From Liolophura sinensis (Eukaryota > Mollusca > Polyplacophora > Chitonida > Chitonidae), in assembly GCF_032854445.1 (NCBI RefSeq), contig NW_027017962.1:250001-314000 (forward strand): 64,000 nt of DNA. The letters run 5' to 3'. Below, in pieces: positions 1 through 12,200 of the stretch. Every line of letters begins with the position of its first letter. The first letter of the stretch is position 1. The translations under genes were made by a program, and so were the position numbers. Below the pieces are notes generated by a model. It was not told the DNA's origin. It saw only the letters and a list, made by a program, of their open reading frames with translations, and ran no database searches.

Positions 1-3000
1 GTAGTGACAATGACGACTGGCTTTGTGTATGTATCTTGAATATGTCATTCAGTGTAGTGACAATGACGACTGGCTTTGTGTATATATCTTGAATATGTCA
101 TTCAGTGCAGTGACAATGACGGCTGGCTTTGTGTATGCATCTTGAATATGTCATTCAGTGCAGTGACAATGACCGCTGGCTTTGTGTATATATCTTGAAT
201 ATGCCATTCAGTGTAGTGACAATGACGACTGGCTTTGTGTATGTATCTTGAATATGTCATTCAGTGTAGTGACGATGACGGCTGGCTTTGTGTATATATC
301 TTGAATATGTCATTCAGTGCAGTGACGATGACGGCTGGCTTTGTGTATGTATCTTGAATATGTCATTCAGTGTAGCGTTGATGACGACTGGCTTTGTGTC
401 TGTATCTTGTATTTGTCATTCAGTGCAGTGACGATGACGGCTGGCTTTGTGTATGTATCTTAAATATGTCATTCAGTGTAGCGTTGATGACGACTGGCTT
501 TGTGTCTGTATCTTGTATTTCTCATTCAGTGTAGTGACGATGACGACTGGCTTTGTGTATGTATTTTGAATATGTCATTCAGTGCAGTGACAATGACGAC
601 TGGTTTCGTGTATGTATCTTGAATATGTCATTCAGTGCAGTGACAATGACGACTGGATTTGTGTATATATCTTGAATATGTCATTCAGTGCAGTAACGAT
701 GACGACTGGCTTTGTGTATTTATCTTGAATATGTCATTCAGTGTAGTGACGATGACGACTGGCTTTGTGTATGTATCTTGAATATGTCATTCAATGTAGT
801 GACAATGACGACTGGCTTTGTGTATATATCTTGAATATGTCATTTAGTGTAGTGACAATGACGACTGGCTTTGTGTATATATCTTGAATATGTCATTCAG
901 TGTAGTGACAATGACGACTGGCTTTGTGCATGTATCTTGAATATGTCATTCAGTGTAGTGACAATGACGACTGGCTTTGTGCATGTATCTTGAATATGTC
1001 ATTCAGTGTAGTGACATTGACGACTGGCTTTGTGCATGTATCTTAAATATGTCATTCAGTGCAGTGACAATGACGGCTGGCTTTGTGTATATATCTTGAA
1101 TATGTCATTCAGTGTAGTGACAATGACGACTGGCTTTGTGTATATATCTTGAATATGTCATTCAGTGCAGTGACAATGACGACTGGCTTTGTGTATATAT
1201 CTTGAATATGTCATTCAGTGCATTGACGATGACGACTGGATTTGTGTATATATCTTGAATATGTCATTCAGTGTAGTGACAATGACAACTGGCTTTGTGT
1301 ATGTATCTTGAATATGTCATTCAGTGTAGTGACAATGACGACTGGCTTTGTGTATCTATCTTGAATATGTCATTCAGTGCAGTAACGATGACGACTGGCT
1401 TTGTGTATATATCTTGAATATGTCATTCAGTGGAGTGACAATGACGACTGGCTTTGTGTATATTTCTTGAATATGTCATTCAATGTAGTGACAATGACGA
1501 CTGGCTTTGTGTATATATCTTTAATATGTCGTTCAGTGTAGTGACAATGACGACTGGCTTTGTGTATATATCTTGAATATGTCATTCAGTGTAGTGACAA
1601 TGACGACTGGCTTTGTGCATATATCTTGAATATGTCATTCAGTGTAGTGACAATGACGACTGGCTTTGTGCATGTATCTTGAATATGTCATTCAGTGTAG
1701 TGACAATGACGACTGGCTTTGTGCATGTATCTTGAATATGTCATTTAGTGTAGTGACAATGACGACTGGCTTTGTGTATGTATCTTGAATATGTCATTCA
1801 GTGCAGTGACAATGACGGCTGGCTTTGTGTATATATCTTGAATATGTCATTCAGTGCAGTGACAATGACGGCTGGCTTTGTGTATATATCTTGAATATGT
1901 CATTCAGTGCAGTGACAATGACGACTGGCTTTGTGTATGTATCTTGAATATGTCATTCAGTGTAGTGACAATGACGACTGGCTTTGTGTATATATCTTGA
2001 ATATGTCATTCAGTGTAGTGACAATGACGACTGGCTTTGTGTATATATCTTGAATATGTCATTCAGTGTAGTGACGATGACGACTGGCTTTGTGTATCTA
2101 TCTTGAATATGTCATTCAGTGTAGTGACGATGACGACTGGCTTTGTGTATGTATCTTGAATATGTCATTCAGTGCAGTGACAATGACGACTGGCTTTGTG
2201 TATGTATCTTGAATATGTCATTCAGTGTAGTGACAATGACGACTGGCTTTGTGTATGTATCTTGAATATGTCATTCAGTGCAGTGACAATGACGACTGGC
2301 TTTGTGTATATATCTTGAATATGTCATTCAGTGTAGTGACAATGATGGCTGGCTTTGTGTATATATCTTGAATATGTCATTCAGTGTAGTGAGGATGACG
2401 ACTGGCTTTGTGTATATATCCTGAATATGTCATTCAGTGCAGTGACAATGACGACTGGTTTTGTGTATATATCTTGAATATATCATTCAGTGTAATGACG
2501 AGTGGCTTTGTGTATGTATCTTGAATATGTCATTTAGTGTAGTGACAATGACGACTGGCTTTGTGTATGTATCTTGAATATGCCATTCAGTGCAGTGACA
2601 ATGACGACTGGCTTTGTGTATATATCTTGAATATGTCATTCATTGTAGTGACAATGACGACTGACTTTGTGTATGTATCTTGAATATGTCATTCAGTGCA
2701 GGGACAATGACGACTGGCTCTGTGTATATATCTTGAATATGCCATTCAGTGTAGCGTCGATGACGACTGGCTTTGTGTATATATCTTGAATATGCCATTT
2801 AGTGTAGCGTCGATGACGGCCGACTTTGTGTCTGTCTCTTGTATATGTCATTCAGAGAAGTGACCTTGATGTCTTGCTTTGCGTCCGTATCTTGAATATG
2901 TCATTCAGTGTAGTGACCTTGAAGGCTGGGTTTCTGTGGGTATCTTGCATTTGTCATTCAGAGAAGTGACCTTGACGGCCGATTTTGTGTCTGTCTCCTG

Positions 3001-3300
3001 TATTTGTGATTTAGTGCTCTGACCTTTACGACTGGCTTTGTGTCTGTATCTTGTAATTGTTATTCAGTGTAGTGGCAATGACGGCTGACTTTGTGTCTGT
3101 CTCCTGTATTTGTGATTTAGTGCTGTGACCGTGACGGCTGACTTTGTGCCTGTATCTTGTATTTGTTATTCAGTGTAGTGACAATGACGGCTGGCTTTGT
3201 GTCTGTCTCCTGTATTTGTGATTTAGCGCTATGACCGTGAAGGCTGGCTTTGTGTCTGTATCTTGTATTTATCGTTCAGTGTAGTGACCTTGACGGCTGT
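1..3300. repeat. 53-bp satellite array, about 60 copies
   Basis: Head-to-tail monomers starting GTAGTGACAATGACGACTGG, period 53 bp, very regular to about 2750 and then more divergent to about 3300. The variants (GTGTATGTATC / GTGTATATATC / GTGCATGTATC) are intermixed, as expected for unequal exchange. It starts at base 1, so it continues leftwards. It lies in the intron or flank after the last visible receptor exon. Confidence 0.95.
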
Positions 3301-3334
3301 TTTTTTTTTATCTGATACTTATCATGGATAATGC

Positions 3335-4890
3335 TATAATCCCACTGTCTGTTTGTATTTTATTCACATTAATTTTCTGGACGTTGATACAATCCGACTG
3401 TCTGTTTGTGTTCTACTCACAATAATGTACGAGGCCTTTCATATGATCTGTCTGTCGGTTTGTGTTCTAGTCACATTAATATACGAGGAGTTGATAGAAT
3501 CCGTCTGTCCATTGGTGTTCTACTCACAATTATACAAGAGGCGTTGATATAATATTTCTGTCTGTTTGTGTTCTCTTCACATAATTATACGAGGGGTTGA
3601 TATAATTCGTCTGTCTGTTTGTGTTCTCTTCACATTAATATACGAGGGGTTGATAGAATCCGCCTGTCCATTGATGTTCTACTCACAATTATACAAGTGG
3701 CGTTGATATAATCTTTCTGTCTGTTTATGTTCTCTTCACATTAACATACGAGGGGTTGATAGAATCCACCTGTCTGTTTGTGTTCTATTCACATTAATAT
3801 ATGAGGGGTTGATAGAAACCGTCTGTCTGTTTGTGTTCTATTCACATTAGTATATGAGGCGTTAATATATTTCGTCTGTCTGTTTGTGTTCTATTCACAT
3901 TAATATACGAGGGGTTGATATAATTCGTCTGTCTGTTTGTGCTCTACTCACATTAATATACGGGGCGTTGATATAATCCGACTGTCTGTTTGTGTTCTAT
4001 TCACATTAATATACGAGGGGTTGATATAATTCGTCTGTCTGTTTGTGTTCTATTCACATTAATATACGAGACGTTGATATAATTCGTCTGTCTGTTTGTT
4101 TTCTATTCACATTAATCTATGAGGGGTTGATATAATTTGTCTGTCTGTTTGTGTTCTCTTCACATTAATATACGAGGGGTTGATAGAATCCGCCTGTCTG
4201 TTTGTGTTCTATTCACAATAATATATGAGGGGTTGATAGAATCCGTCTGTCTGTTTGTGTTCTGTTCACATTAATATATGAGGGGTTGATAGAATCCGAC
4301 TGTCTGTTTGTTTTCTATTCACATTAATATACGAGGGGTTGATAGAATCCGACTGTCCGTTTGTGTTTTATTCACATTAATATACGAGGCGTTGATATAA
4401 TTCATCTGTCTGTTTGTGCTCTACTCACATTAATATACGAGGCCTTGATATAATTCGTCTGTCTGTTTGTTTTCTATTCACATTAATATACGAGGGGTTG
4501 ATAGAATCCGACTGTCTGTTTGTTTTCTCTTCACATTAATATACGAGGGGTTGATAGAATCCGACTGTCCGTTTGTGTTTTATTCACATTAATATACGAG
4601 GCGTTGATATAATTCATCTGTCTGTTTGTGCTCTACTCACATTTATATACGAGGCCTTGATATAACCCGTCTGTCTGTTTGTGTTCTCTCTTTACATTAA
4701 TATACGAGGGGTTGATAGAATCCGACTGTCCGTTTGTGTTCTATTCACATTAAGATACGAGGCGTTGATATAATTCGTCTGTCTGTTTGTTTTCTATTCA
4801 CATTAATATACGAGGAGTTGATATAGCCCGACTGTCTGTCTGTGTTCTACTTACATTAATATACGAGGCGTTGATATAATCCGACTGTCC
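3335..4890. repeat. Second 53-bp tandem array, about 29 copies
   Basis: Monomers containing CTGTCTGTTTGTGTTCTATT, then CACATTAATATACGAGG and GGTTGATATAAT. The period is 53 bp, measured between successive copies starting at 3608 and 3661. The sequence is unlike the first array over most of its length but has the same period and direct adjacency. Confidence 0.92.
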
Positions 4891-6005
4891 ACTTTTGTTC
4901 GAGGGTTTTAGAACCACGCGCGAATGGTCGTCTGAAAGTAGAGGTCACGTAAACATAATATACACCCGACGAATTATATTCGTTGCAAACCTGTAAAGAA
5001 ACTGACAAGAGTTTGGCAAGACACACCGTCAATTATGAAAAACTGCACGTACAAAATACTTTGAATTCTTGTCCAAACAAGATGTCACCCCTACAGAGTG
5101 AATATTCCAGGGCAAATGCAAAATTAAAAAACAAATGTGATGCACGACATATTGTCAATTCCGTATTTACATGTTAACCAAAGATAAAAACTGCACATGG
5201 CAAACAATTAGAGTTGTAGAGAGGACATGAAGCTATGCCTGATCACATGACGGACAAAGGATTACTGTATATCATGTTGCCATGGTAACGACAGATATGG
5301 AGATCTGAGAGATGCGACACTTCGTAACATCTGTAACTATGTATGCACCAAACACTAAAACTCCCCATGTAAAACAATTGGAACTGTAGCTCAGACAAGA
5401 AACCATACCCAGTAATATAGTACATATGTAGACAACGGCAACTGATACATTTACAACCATAAAAATGGACAAATGTGAGGCGTCTACGTCTGTGTATCCA
5501 CCACAACTCAGACCTATACATATGCTACATATTAGCCTTACAGCCAAGACACGAAGCAATATATATTTAATTACAGAGTGATTGTTGCCATTGCAACTAG
5601 TTTTATTACGGCTCCCTTCAAAGACAGCTTGCTTATGAACGACAGAACAGAAAATGCTCACATGCTACTAGATTTTTGTATCGACTCTTGATTTTGTTGC
5701 ATGGCAGATCTGCCACGTCGTGCTTTGCCTGTAACCCCGCAGGAAATTTCTGAAAAATTTGAAATCATGTGAAAAAAGTCTGTATAAAATAGAAAACGGG
5801 TATATTTAGGAAGCCGACTTCTTCAAACCTAAGAAAACCTGAATGAGGAGTCCTCTGCATGTAATATGCCATAGTATTGCTACCATTATCTGTCATGTCA
5901 CAAAACATCACATCACAGGCCTCCATACATATAAATATATCACACATTTATTTCGTTATTCTATTAATTCGTGCTTTAAAAGTTGCACAACACTACTTCG
6001 CTTGT
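4891..6005. other. Interval with no recognised feature
   Basis: Mostly AT-rich single-copy sequence. The longest open frames (minus 5661-5272, minus 5947-5765) have no family features and no plausible splice partners in the receptor phase. Confidence 0.5.
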
Positions 6006-6009
6006 AGAA

Positions 6010-6407
6010 CAGCCGGCAGGTTACTGGTGCAGGTTTACTGATAGGGGTTTACTGGTGCGGGTTTCCTGGTGGGGTTTACTAGTGCAGGTTTATTTCTGAG
6101 GGTTTACTGGTGGGGTCTACTAGTGCAGGTTTATTGCTGAGGGTTTACTGGTGCGGGTTTACTTTTGCAGGTTTACTGGTGCCAGGTTTACCTTTGCAGA
6201 TTTACTGGTGCGGGTTTACTGGTGCAGGTTTACTGGTGGGGTTTGCTGGTGCAGGTTTACTGGTGCAGGTTTACTGGTGGGGTCTACTGATGCGAGTTTA
6301 CTGGTGCGGGTTTACTGGTGGGGGTTTACTGGTGGGGGTTTACTGGTGCATGTTTACTGGTGCACGTTTACTGGTGGGGGTTTACAGGTGCAGGTTTACT
6401 GGTGCAG
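6010..6407. repeat. 15-bp GT-rich array, about 26 copies
   Basis: Repeats of GGTTTACTGGTGCAG with GGGG and GCGG variants. The plus strand is strongly G/T rich with few C. Because 15 is a multiple of three, open frames persist on the plus strand; these are not taken as genes. Confidence 0.9.
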
Positions 6408-6843
6408 GAAACATATTAGAGCGCAGTGAAGATTACCGTCCTTGGATTTGCCTTGCCACGCTCACGTTCTCTTGTGCTACGTTTACATCAGTACAGTAGT
6501 TGATGGAGGTGTTTTTAACGTGTTTAGCTGTACACACAATAATGCCTCACGTATATGAATGCGGTTAGTTTTATGGATGGAAGAAATCGGAGTTGCTGGG
6601 GGAAACCACCGAAAAGCAAGAAAAGCAAGAAAAGCTTTCCCACTTCTGACGTTGTAATATGCCCAACTTCAACAAACGCGGGTAAGCAAATTGGGCCCGT
6701 CAGCTCTGTTGATTGCTTATTATTGACAAAGCCCAACAGACAGTGAGAGCACAACACATGTCCTTATGTGTCGTTAACCACCCAACCACCGCCCTCTTCC
6801 CTAAAACATGTAAAACAGCTATATCCCCACCTCCCCAGCTTAC

Positions 6844-6995
6844 AGCGTATTCGGCGCTGAATCCATCAGAGGCTTTTTTCCTGTGATAATATTCCCAAAA
6901 CTCGTCCGCAGACACGACAGTTGTGAATAGATTCTCATAGGGTAGAGCCTCATCTGCTTCATTCATCTGAACTGGTACATTATCTGCATGGAGCC
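6844..6995 (-). CDS. Cytoplasmic exon 2, phosphatase-like juxtamembrane segment
   Basis: A 152-nt exon (TTGTCAG / GTAAGC), exit phase 0. It reads N-E-A-D-E-A-L-P-Y-E-N-L-F, then V-S-A-D-E-F-W-E-Y-Y-H-R-K-K and D-G-F-S-A-E-Y-A. Receptor tyrosine phosphatases of the M/K/T and mollusc types have, just before catalytic domain 1, a stretch of the form I-x-V-x-D-L-x-x-Y-I-x-x-K followed by G-F-x-x-E-Y, which this matches in order and spacing. No catalytic motif follows here; those exons should lie beyond the left edge. P-Y-E-N-L is a possible tyrosine phosphorylation/SH2 site. Confidence 0.7.
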
Positions 6996-9234
6996 CTGAC
7001 AATGGAAGGGTCAAAGGTCAGGCTCGGATTGTTCACATGCATAAAGTGGGAAATCTTCAACGATACAGCGTATAAACAATCAATATATACAAACAATACA
7101 TCTAACAAATTTCCAAAGATGAGAAAGACGTGGGTTTGTTTAAAATATTTGATAACAAATGATGCTCGGATTGGAATTGATCCATTTGCACCGGCCATGT
7201 ACAGATGTGGACTAGAGCAGTTGTATTATGAACTGTACCTCTGTTTTCCATGCCAATAGCGTGGTTTTCCGGTCTATCTGCCTGGTTCCTGGACAAACCT
7301 AACGGCCTGTCACTGCTGGCTGACGAGCTGCGCCTCCTTTCAGGAGTGTCGTAAATAGTAAAAGGTGCAAAAGAAATAAATAAACATTAAAAGCCATAAA
7401 AAACAGAAGTTGGAAAATCGATGTTATCTGGACAGAAGCACGATGTATAATTTTGGTTCGACTTAAACCTTCCTGGTATAGCCGCAACCTAAAGATTGAT
7501 CAAAGTTGTGACCGCTTTACATATTCTATAACCTGTCCACCGTTATACAGATCTCTTTGTGTTTAATGAAGCTATTAATGCTGTGCGCAGCATTAGTTTC
7601 CAGACATTGAAATATACACAACGCTGAAGGCGTTTTAAGGGTAGTAGAAACAAACTGTTTCTAAGCAAGCCGCTCGTTAGTTTAATTTTTTCGTCCAAAC
7701 CCTTGGACATTTAAACCTGTACTGCGCTTGTCTAAATCATAGTCGGAGGAAACCTGGTACACCCCGCAGGAAACCAGACAGAGTCAGAAAGAAACCGGAC
7801 AGAGAATAGAAGCCAGGGCAGTTTCTGAAGGAACTGACCCCTCCTGACAATGACGGGTGCTTGAAGCTGTCACGTGAATTTGTTCCCTCAACTGCTCATC
7901 GTTTTCCGGTATGACGGACAGAGATTTTTTAGACTCTGTGAACTGTAACCGTGTAATAATCTATACCATGATAAGCGACTACCTGTATAGGATGACGAGG
8001 ACAACAACAACAGCCACTAGGAGAAGGGCCCCGACAATGCCGCCTGCTATTTTACCCGCCGATGAGCCTTGGTCGGCCATGGCTTTCAGAGCTGCAATAT
8101 ATCCCAGATACAATTAACGTTTGGCTCAGTCATACTGAAAGTGTATGGTGTTTAATTATATTATTAAACTAAGCCTGGCATTAATATCTTTGGCTGACCG
8201 GTTAAAAATGTGACATTGCAGATCAAAATCTTAACAATTTGCCGCTGACAAAGGAATTCACGTGTTTGAGCTATCACGTGCTGTAATCATCAGAATGGAT
8301 AGAGTGGTTGACTGCGCATATACCTGTAATCATCAAAATAGATAGAGTGGTTGACTGCGCATATACCTGTAATCATCAAAATAGATAGAGTGGTTGACTG
8401 CGCATATACCTGTAATCATCAAAATAGATAGAGTGGTTGACTGCGCATATACCTGTAATCATCAGAATAGATAGACTGGTTGACTGCGCATATACCTGTA
8501 ATCTTCAAAATAGATAGAGTGGTTGACTGCGCATATACCTGTAATCATCAAAATAGATAGAGTGGTTGACTGCGCATATACCTGTAATCATCAAAATAGA
8601 TAGACTGGTTGACTGCGCATATACCTGTAATCATCAAAATAGATAGACTGGTTGACTGCGCATATACCTGTAATCATCAGAATAGATAGAGTGGTTGACT
8701 GTGTTAGAGGGAAAACTGCTGTCGGAAACCTCAGAAGTGCAGTTCGTACATTTCCGGTAGAATTCTTCTTCCCAGAAGGCAGCGAATAGTGCAGTTCGTT
8801 TTCCGCTTGACGATCGGGAAACCGGAATGTTGGACGTAGGCTCCGACTTTACACTAACAAGCCGGCAGTTTTAGCAACTCTCATTGGCTAAGAGGAAACA
8901 CACATCATGGTTTTAAAGATGGACCCGATGAACTCAGCGATTTATGCCAGCTTTGCCGTATTCAGACTTGTGTAAGGTGAGGAAAAATTGCAAAATTATG
9001 CAGCAGGCAGCACCAGATAGAAAAAATGTGCCCTATTCAGCCTATAGTGTCATTGTTTTAAGTTTTCTTCTCCTTTAAAATGACAACTTAACAGGTGAGT
9101 CTGTAGAAATGGGAGCTGTATTGTAGACGCAGACAGCATGGGCTCAATCCTTGGAGAAATCCCTTGGTTTTTCTTTATGGTATTAGTGCAGACTTCCTCC
9201 CTCTGGTATGACGTCGCTGGAGTGTGGCATAATA

Positions 9235-9276
<42 letters not shown>

Positions 9277-12200
9277 GGCTAATCACATTATACTCTCCGA
9301 ACATCAGATGACATTTCCATGACATTCTTGTCTCACTTTATTTATTTATTTGATTGGTGTTTTACGCTGTACTTAAGAATATTTCACTTACACAATTATA
9401 TTTTATACACAGGAGAAATATGTAGGAGTTATATAAATGTATATCGTAAAGCGTAAAGCACTCTCCAGACCACAATTGGCCATATCACCAGTGCTGAGAG
9501 ATCGAAGCTCCGTGTACATATTTTCACAATCAGTATGAACAAACCAGTTGTGTTCATATAAAATGTTGCTAATTTCACGGTGAGGCACATCTGACTGAAT
9601 GTCTTCACAGTAGTTTAGTGTAGGCATGTGCTTTATTGTATTTGGCCAATACAATAAAAGCATATTCTACCGTACATAATGTATGTGCTATGTTTTGTCC
9701 TCTTACATTATTTATACATTTTTCTGTATCATTGGTTAATATGGTAATTCAGCATTTTTTAATGGAGAAAAATGGTCGTTTTTTCAAAAACTCGAAATTT
9801 TTTAACAATCTGCGTTGTCGGAAGCTCTTTTTTTTTGGCGGCACTACCGTTTTTGGTTTATTGCCTTGCTCGGCCATACAGTCTTCGAGGACGCCCACTT
9901 GTTTTGGTACACCTGCATCTGAAAATTAAGGGGATTCAAGTCATGGGGAGATGCAAATTAATGCCAATTGACTCAACAGTATGCACTGCGGCGCTTTGAT
10001 CTTTTGGGCCGCTTTTTGGGCCTCCATTACCCCCATCACCTTTCAGATGTAGGCCTACCCTATTTGAGGTTCCCTGAAACCTTCTGTGGTTTACAGAAGT
10101 TTCAGGCTCACGCGCTGCTGTCGTAGAATATGTGTCAAATCGTGACTGCTATGATATGTAGGCTGGACTTACCTACTCTTGCCAAATTATGACCATTTTC
10201 CTTTTTGACAATAGTTGCTTCTATTCATTGATTAAAGAATTATCGAACTTAAGATTCCCAAACACGTTGTTTAAAAAAATACACGTATCTCTAAATGCTT
10301 TTGATTCAGATGTTTAACGAGTGCAGAGAGATACAATAATGGGAGTTTTTACTAACCTCGACGCTCCAAATTGAGCGTAATTTTGTTCATCGGCGGATTT
10401 CGCAGAACGTGGTCCCTATAGACATGACATGTAAGACGTGGCTCCTCTGGCCGTAGCCAACGAACTGGACAGAATTCACCATTTTGGGCACCGTTACAAA
10501 GGTGGTCACGTGACTTCACTTTAAAGTAGGGATTACAAGGTCGCGGACGATTGTCGTAGAAGTGGACAAATGTACCTTTGTGGAAAGCGTCTCACCATAT
10601 CCGAGTTAGGGCGATTTTTTGGCAAAGTATCTCGCTCAGTCAGATTAATCACTTGTCAACCCGACTGAAGCCGACTTAAACCAACATTCTTCGAGGAGAG
10701 GTACTAGTATACAAGAATAAATTCATTGCCGATTTAAAACAGTTTTTGGCCTTAGTCTCATCGGATAGGATAGATCATCTCTTAGTTTACGATTACGGAT
10801 TCTATCATCGGCTTCATCAATACCGGCTTACATTCAAAGACAAAAAAAAACTTGGTCTAATTAGGTTAGAATAGGTGTTTTTTTTTAATTTATATTCAAA
10901 CATGGCAGTACCCTAAAGGGGTCCATAGAAGCATGTATTTATAGGCTTCTGTGCTCAAATATTTAACAATATTTTATACAAACTGCACATGATGTTTTTT
11001 TTTTATTTTACCGGATTTTTTTTTCTTAGAATGTTTAAGAAATGTTTTTGTTTAGATTTTTACTTAAATTTTGGATGTAATTAATCACTGTGATGTCGAA
11101 ATCCATGCCTGTTTCCTTGTTCTTAAATACACATCACAATGTGGCTAAAATACTACCACTGTGGCATGAGACCCTCATCACTAAATCATTCAAATGTAGA
11201 CATTCCAACGACTGTTGTCTCACAACAAAACATCACATCCTTGCATCAGTAAAATATGAAAGTAAAACCATTCTAACAATAATTCTACAGGATCTGTCAT
11301 ACATCTTACGTGTAAATCCGGAGACTCTCAAATAATTCTATGATCTCTATTGCAGACAAACTTTACACACCTGTCTCACATCTGTGCCCTGTAAAGCCGA
11401 GTTGACACACGCCCAGACATGCTCCAGTAACGAAATCACAACCTCCTGATTTACAATTCTCGCTGCAGTCCACGGAACAGTTATCTCCCCATGTCCCGTT
11501 CTCGCAGGCTGAAGAATATAGACGTTTGATTTACACTGGTTGCAAACTTGACAAAACCACTGTCAAATGCACTAGTATTACCTTCTTGGTAATATATCAC
11601 TTTTTTGCATCAAACATCGTGCTTTTATTACATCAAACGTCCAGAGGTTTACAGTGTAGAAAATGTTTTCGCCTTCAGCTATCGTCTTAGCTATCCACCT
11701 ACATTACGCAAACCAATCAAACATTTTTACAGACTTTAGGAGTAAAGTCGTTACGAGTAGCTCCTTTGATTAAAAGACCGTGCAACAAACTGACGTCAAT
11801 CTACCATCTGAACGCTAAGAATGTAAAGTTTATTAGCGTGATATTTCATCTGTTTTCCATATTCCAGAATTCGTCACTAAGAAAAAGAGGGGAAATACAC
11901 ACTCGGCTGCTTGTCTGCTAGTACTCACGTGTACGACACGTTGTGTCTGTGTACCTGTAACCAGGTGAACACGGGAGATTCCCCTCAGTAACGGAACATT
12001 CCCCTGACGTCTTGTTACACACAGTCCCGTTATAACAGAAACCACACGGCGTTTGGCAGTTGACGCCCCATTGTCGGTCGGCACATGCTGAAACAGCAAA
12101 AAGGCTGTAAAGTGCTTTATCCTTTTGGGACGTCAACATTTACGTTTTGGGACGTCAACACAAAGCTTTTTGAAATGTCACCATTAACGCGAATATAATA

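Noticed and set aside
1-4890. CRISPR array
   Set aside because: Tandem repeats are directly adjacent with no unique spacers, in a eukaryotic intron/satellite setting.
5272-5661. 129-codon hydrophobic minus frame
   Set aside because: No domain, no splice partners; checked as a possible phosphatase exon and no catalytic motif is present.
7278-7298. Possible 21-bp intron splitting cytoplasmic exon 1
   Set aside because: GT...AG ends are present, but it is in frame, stop-free and too short for animal splicing.
9403-9663. 86-codon minus frame with L-R-S-L-S-T-G-D-M
   Set aside because: Looks like a possible decayed mobile-element fragment, but no motif allows assignment and it does not fit the receptor phases.
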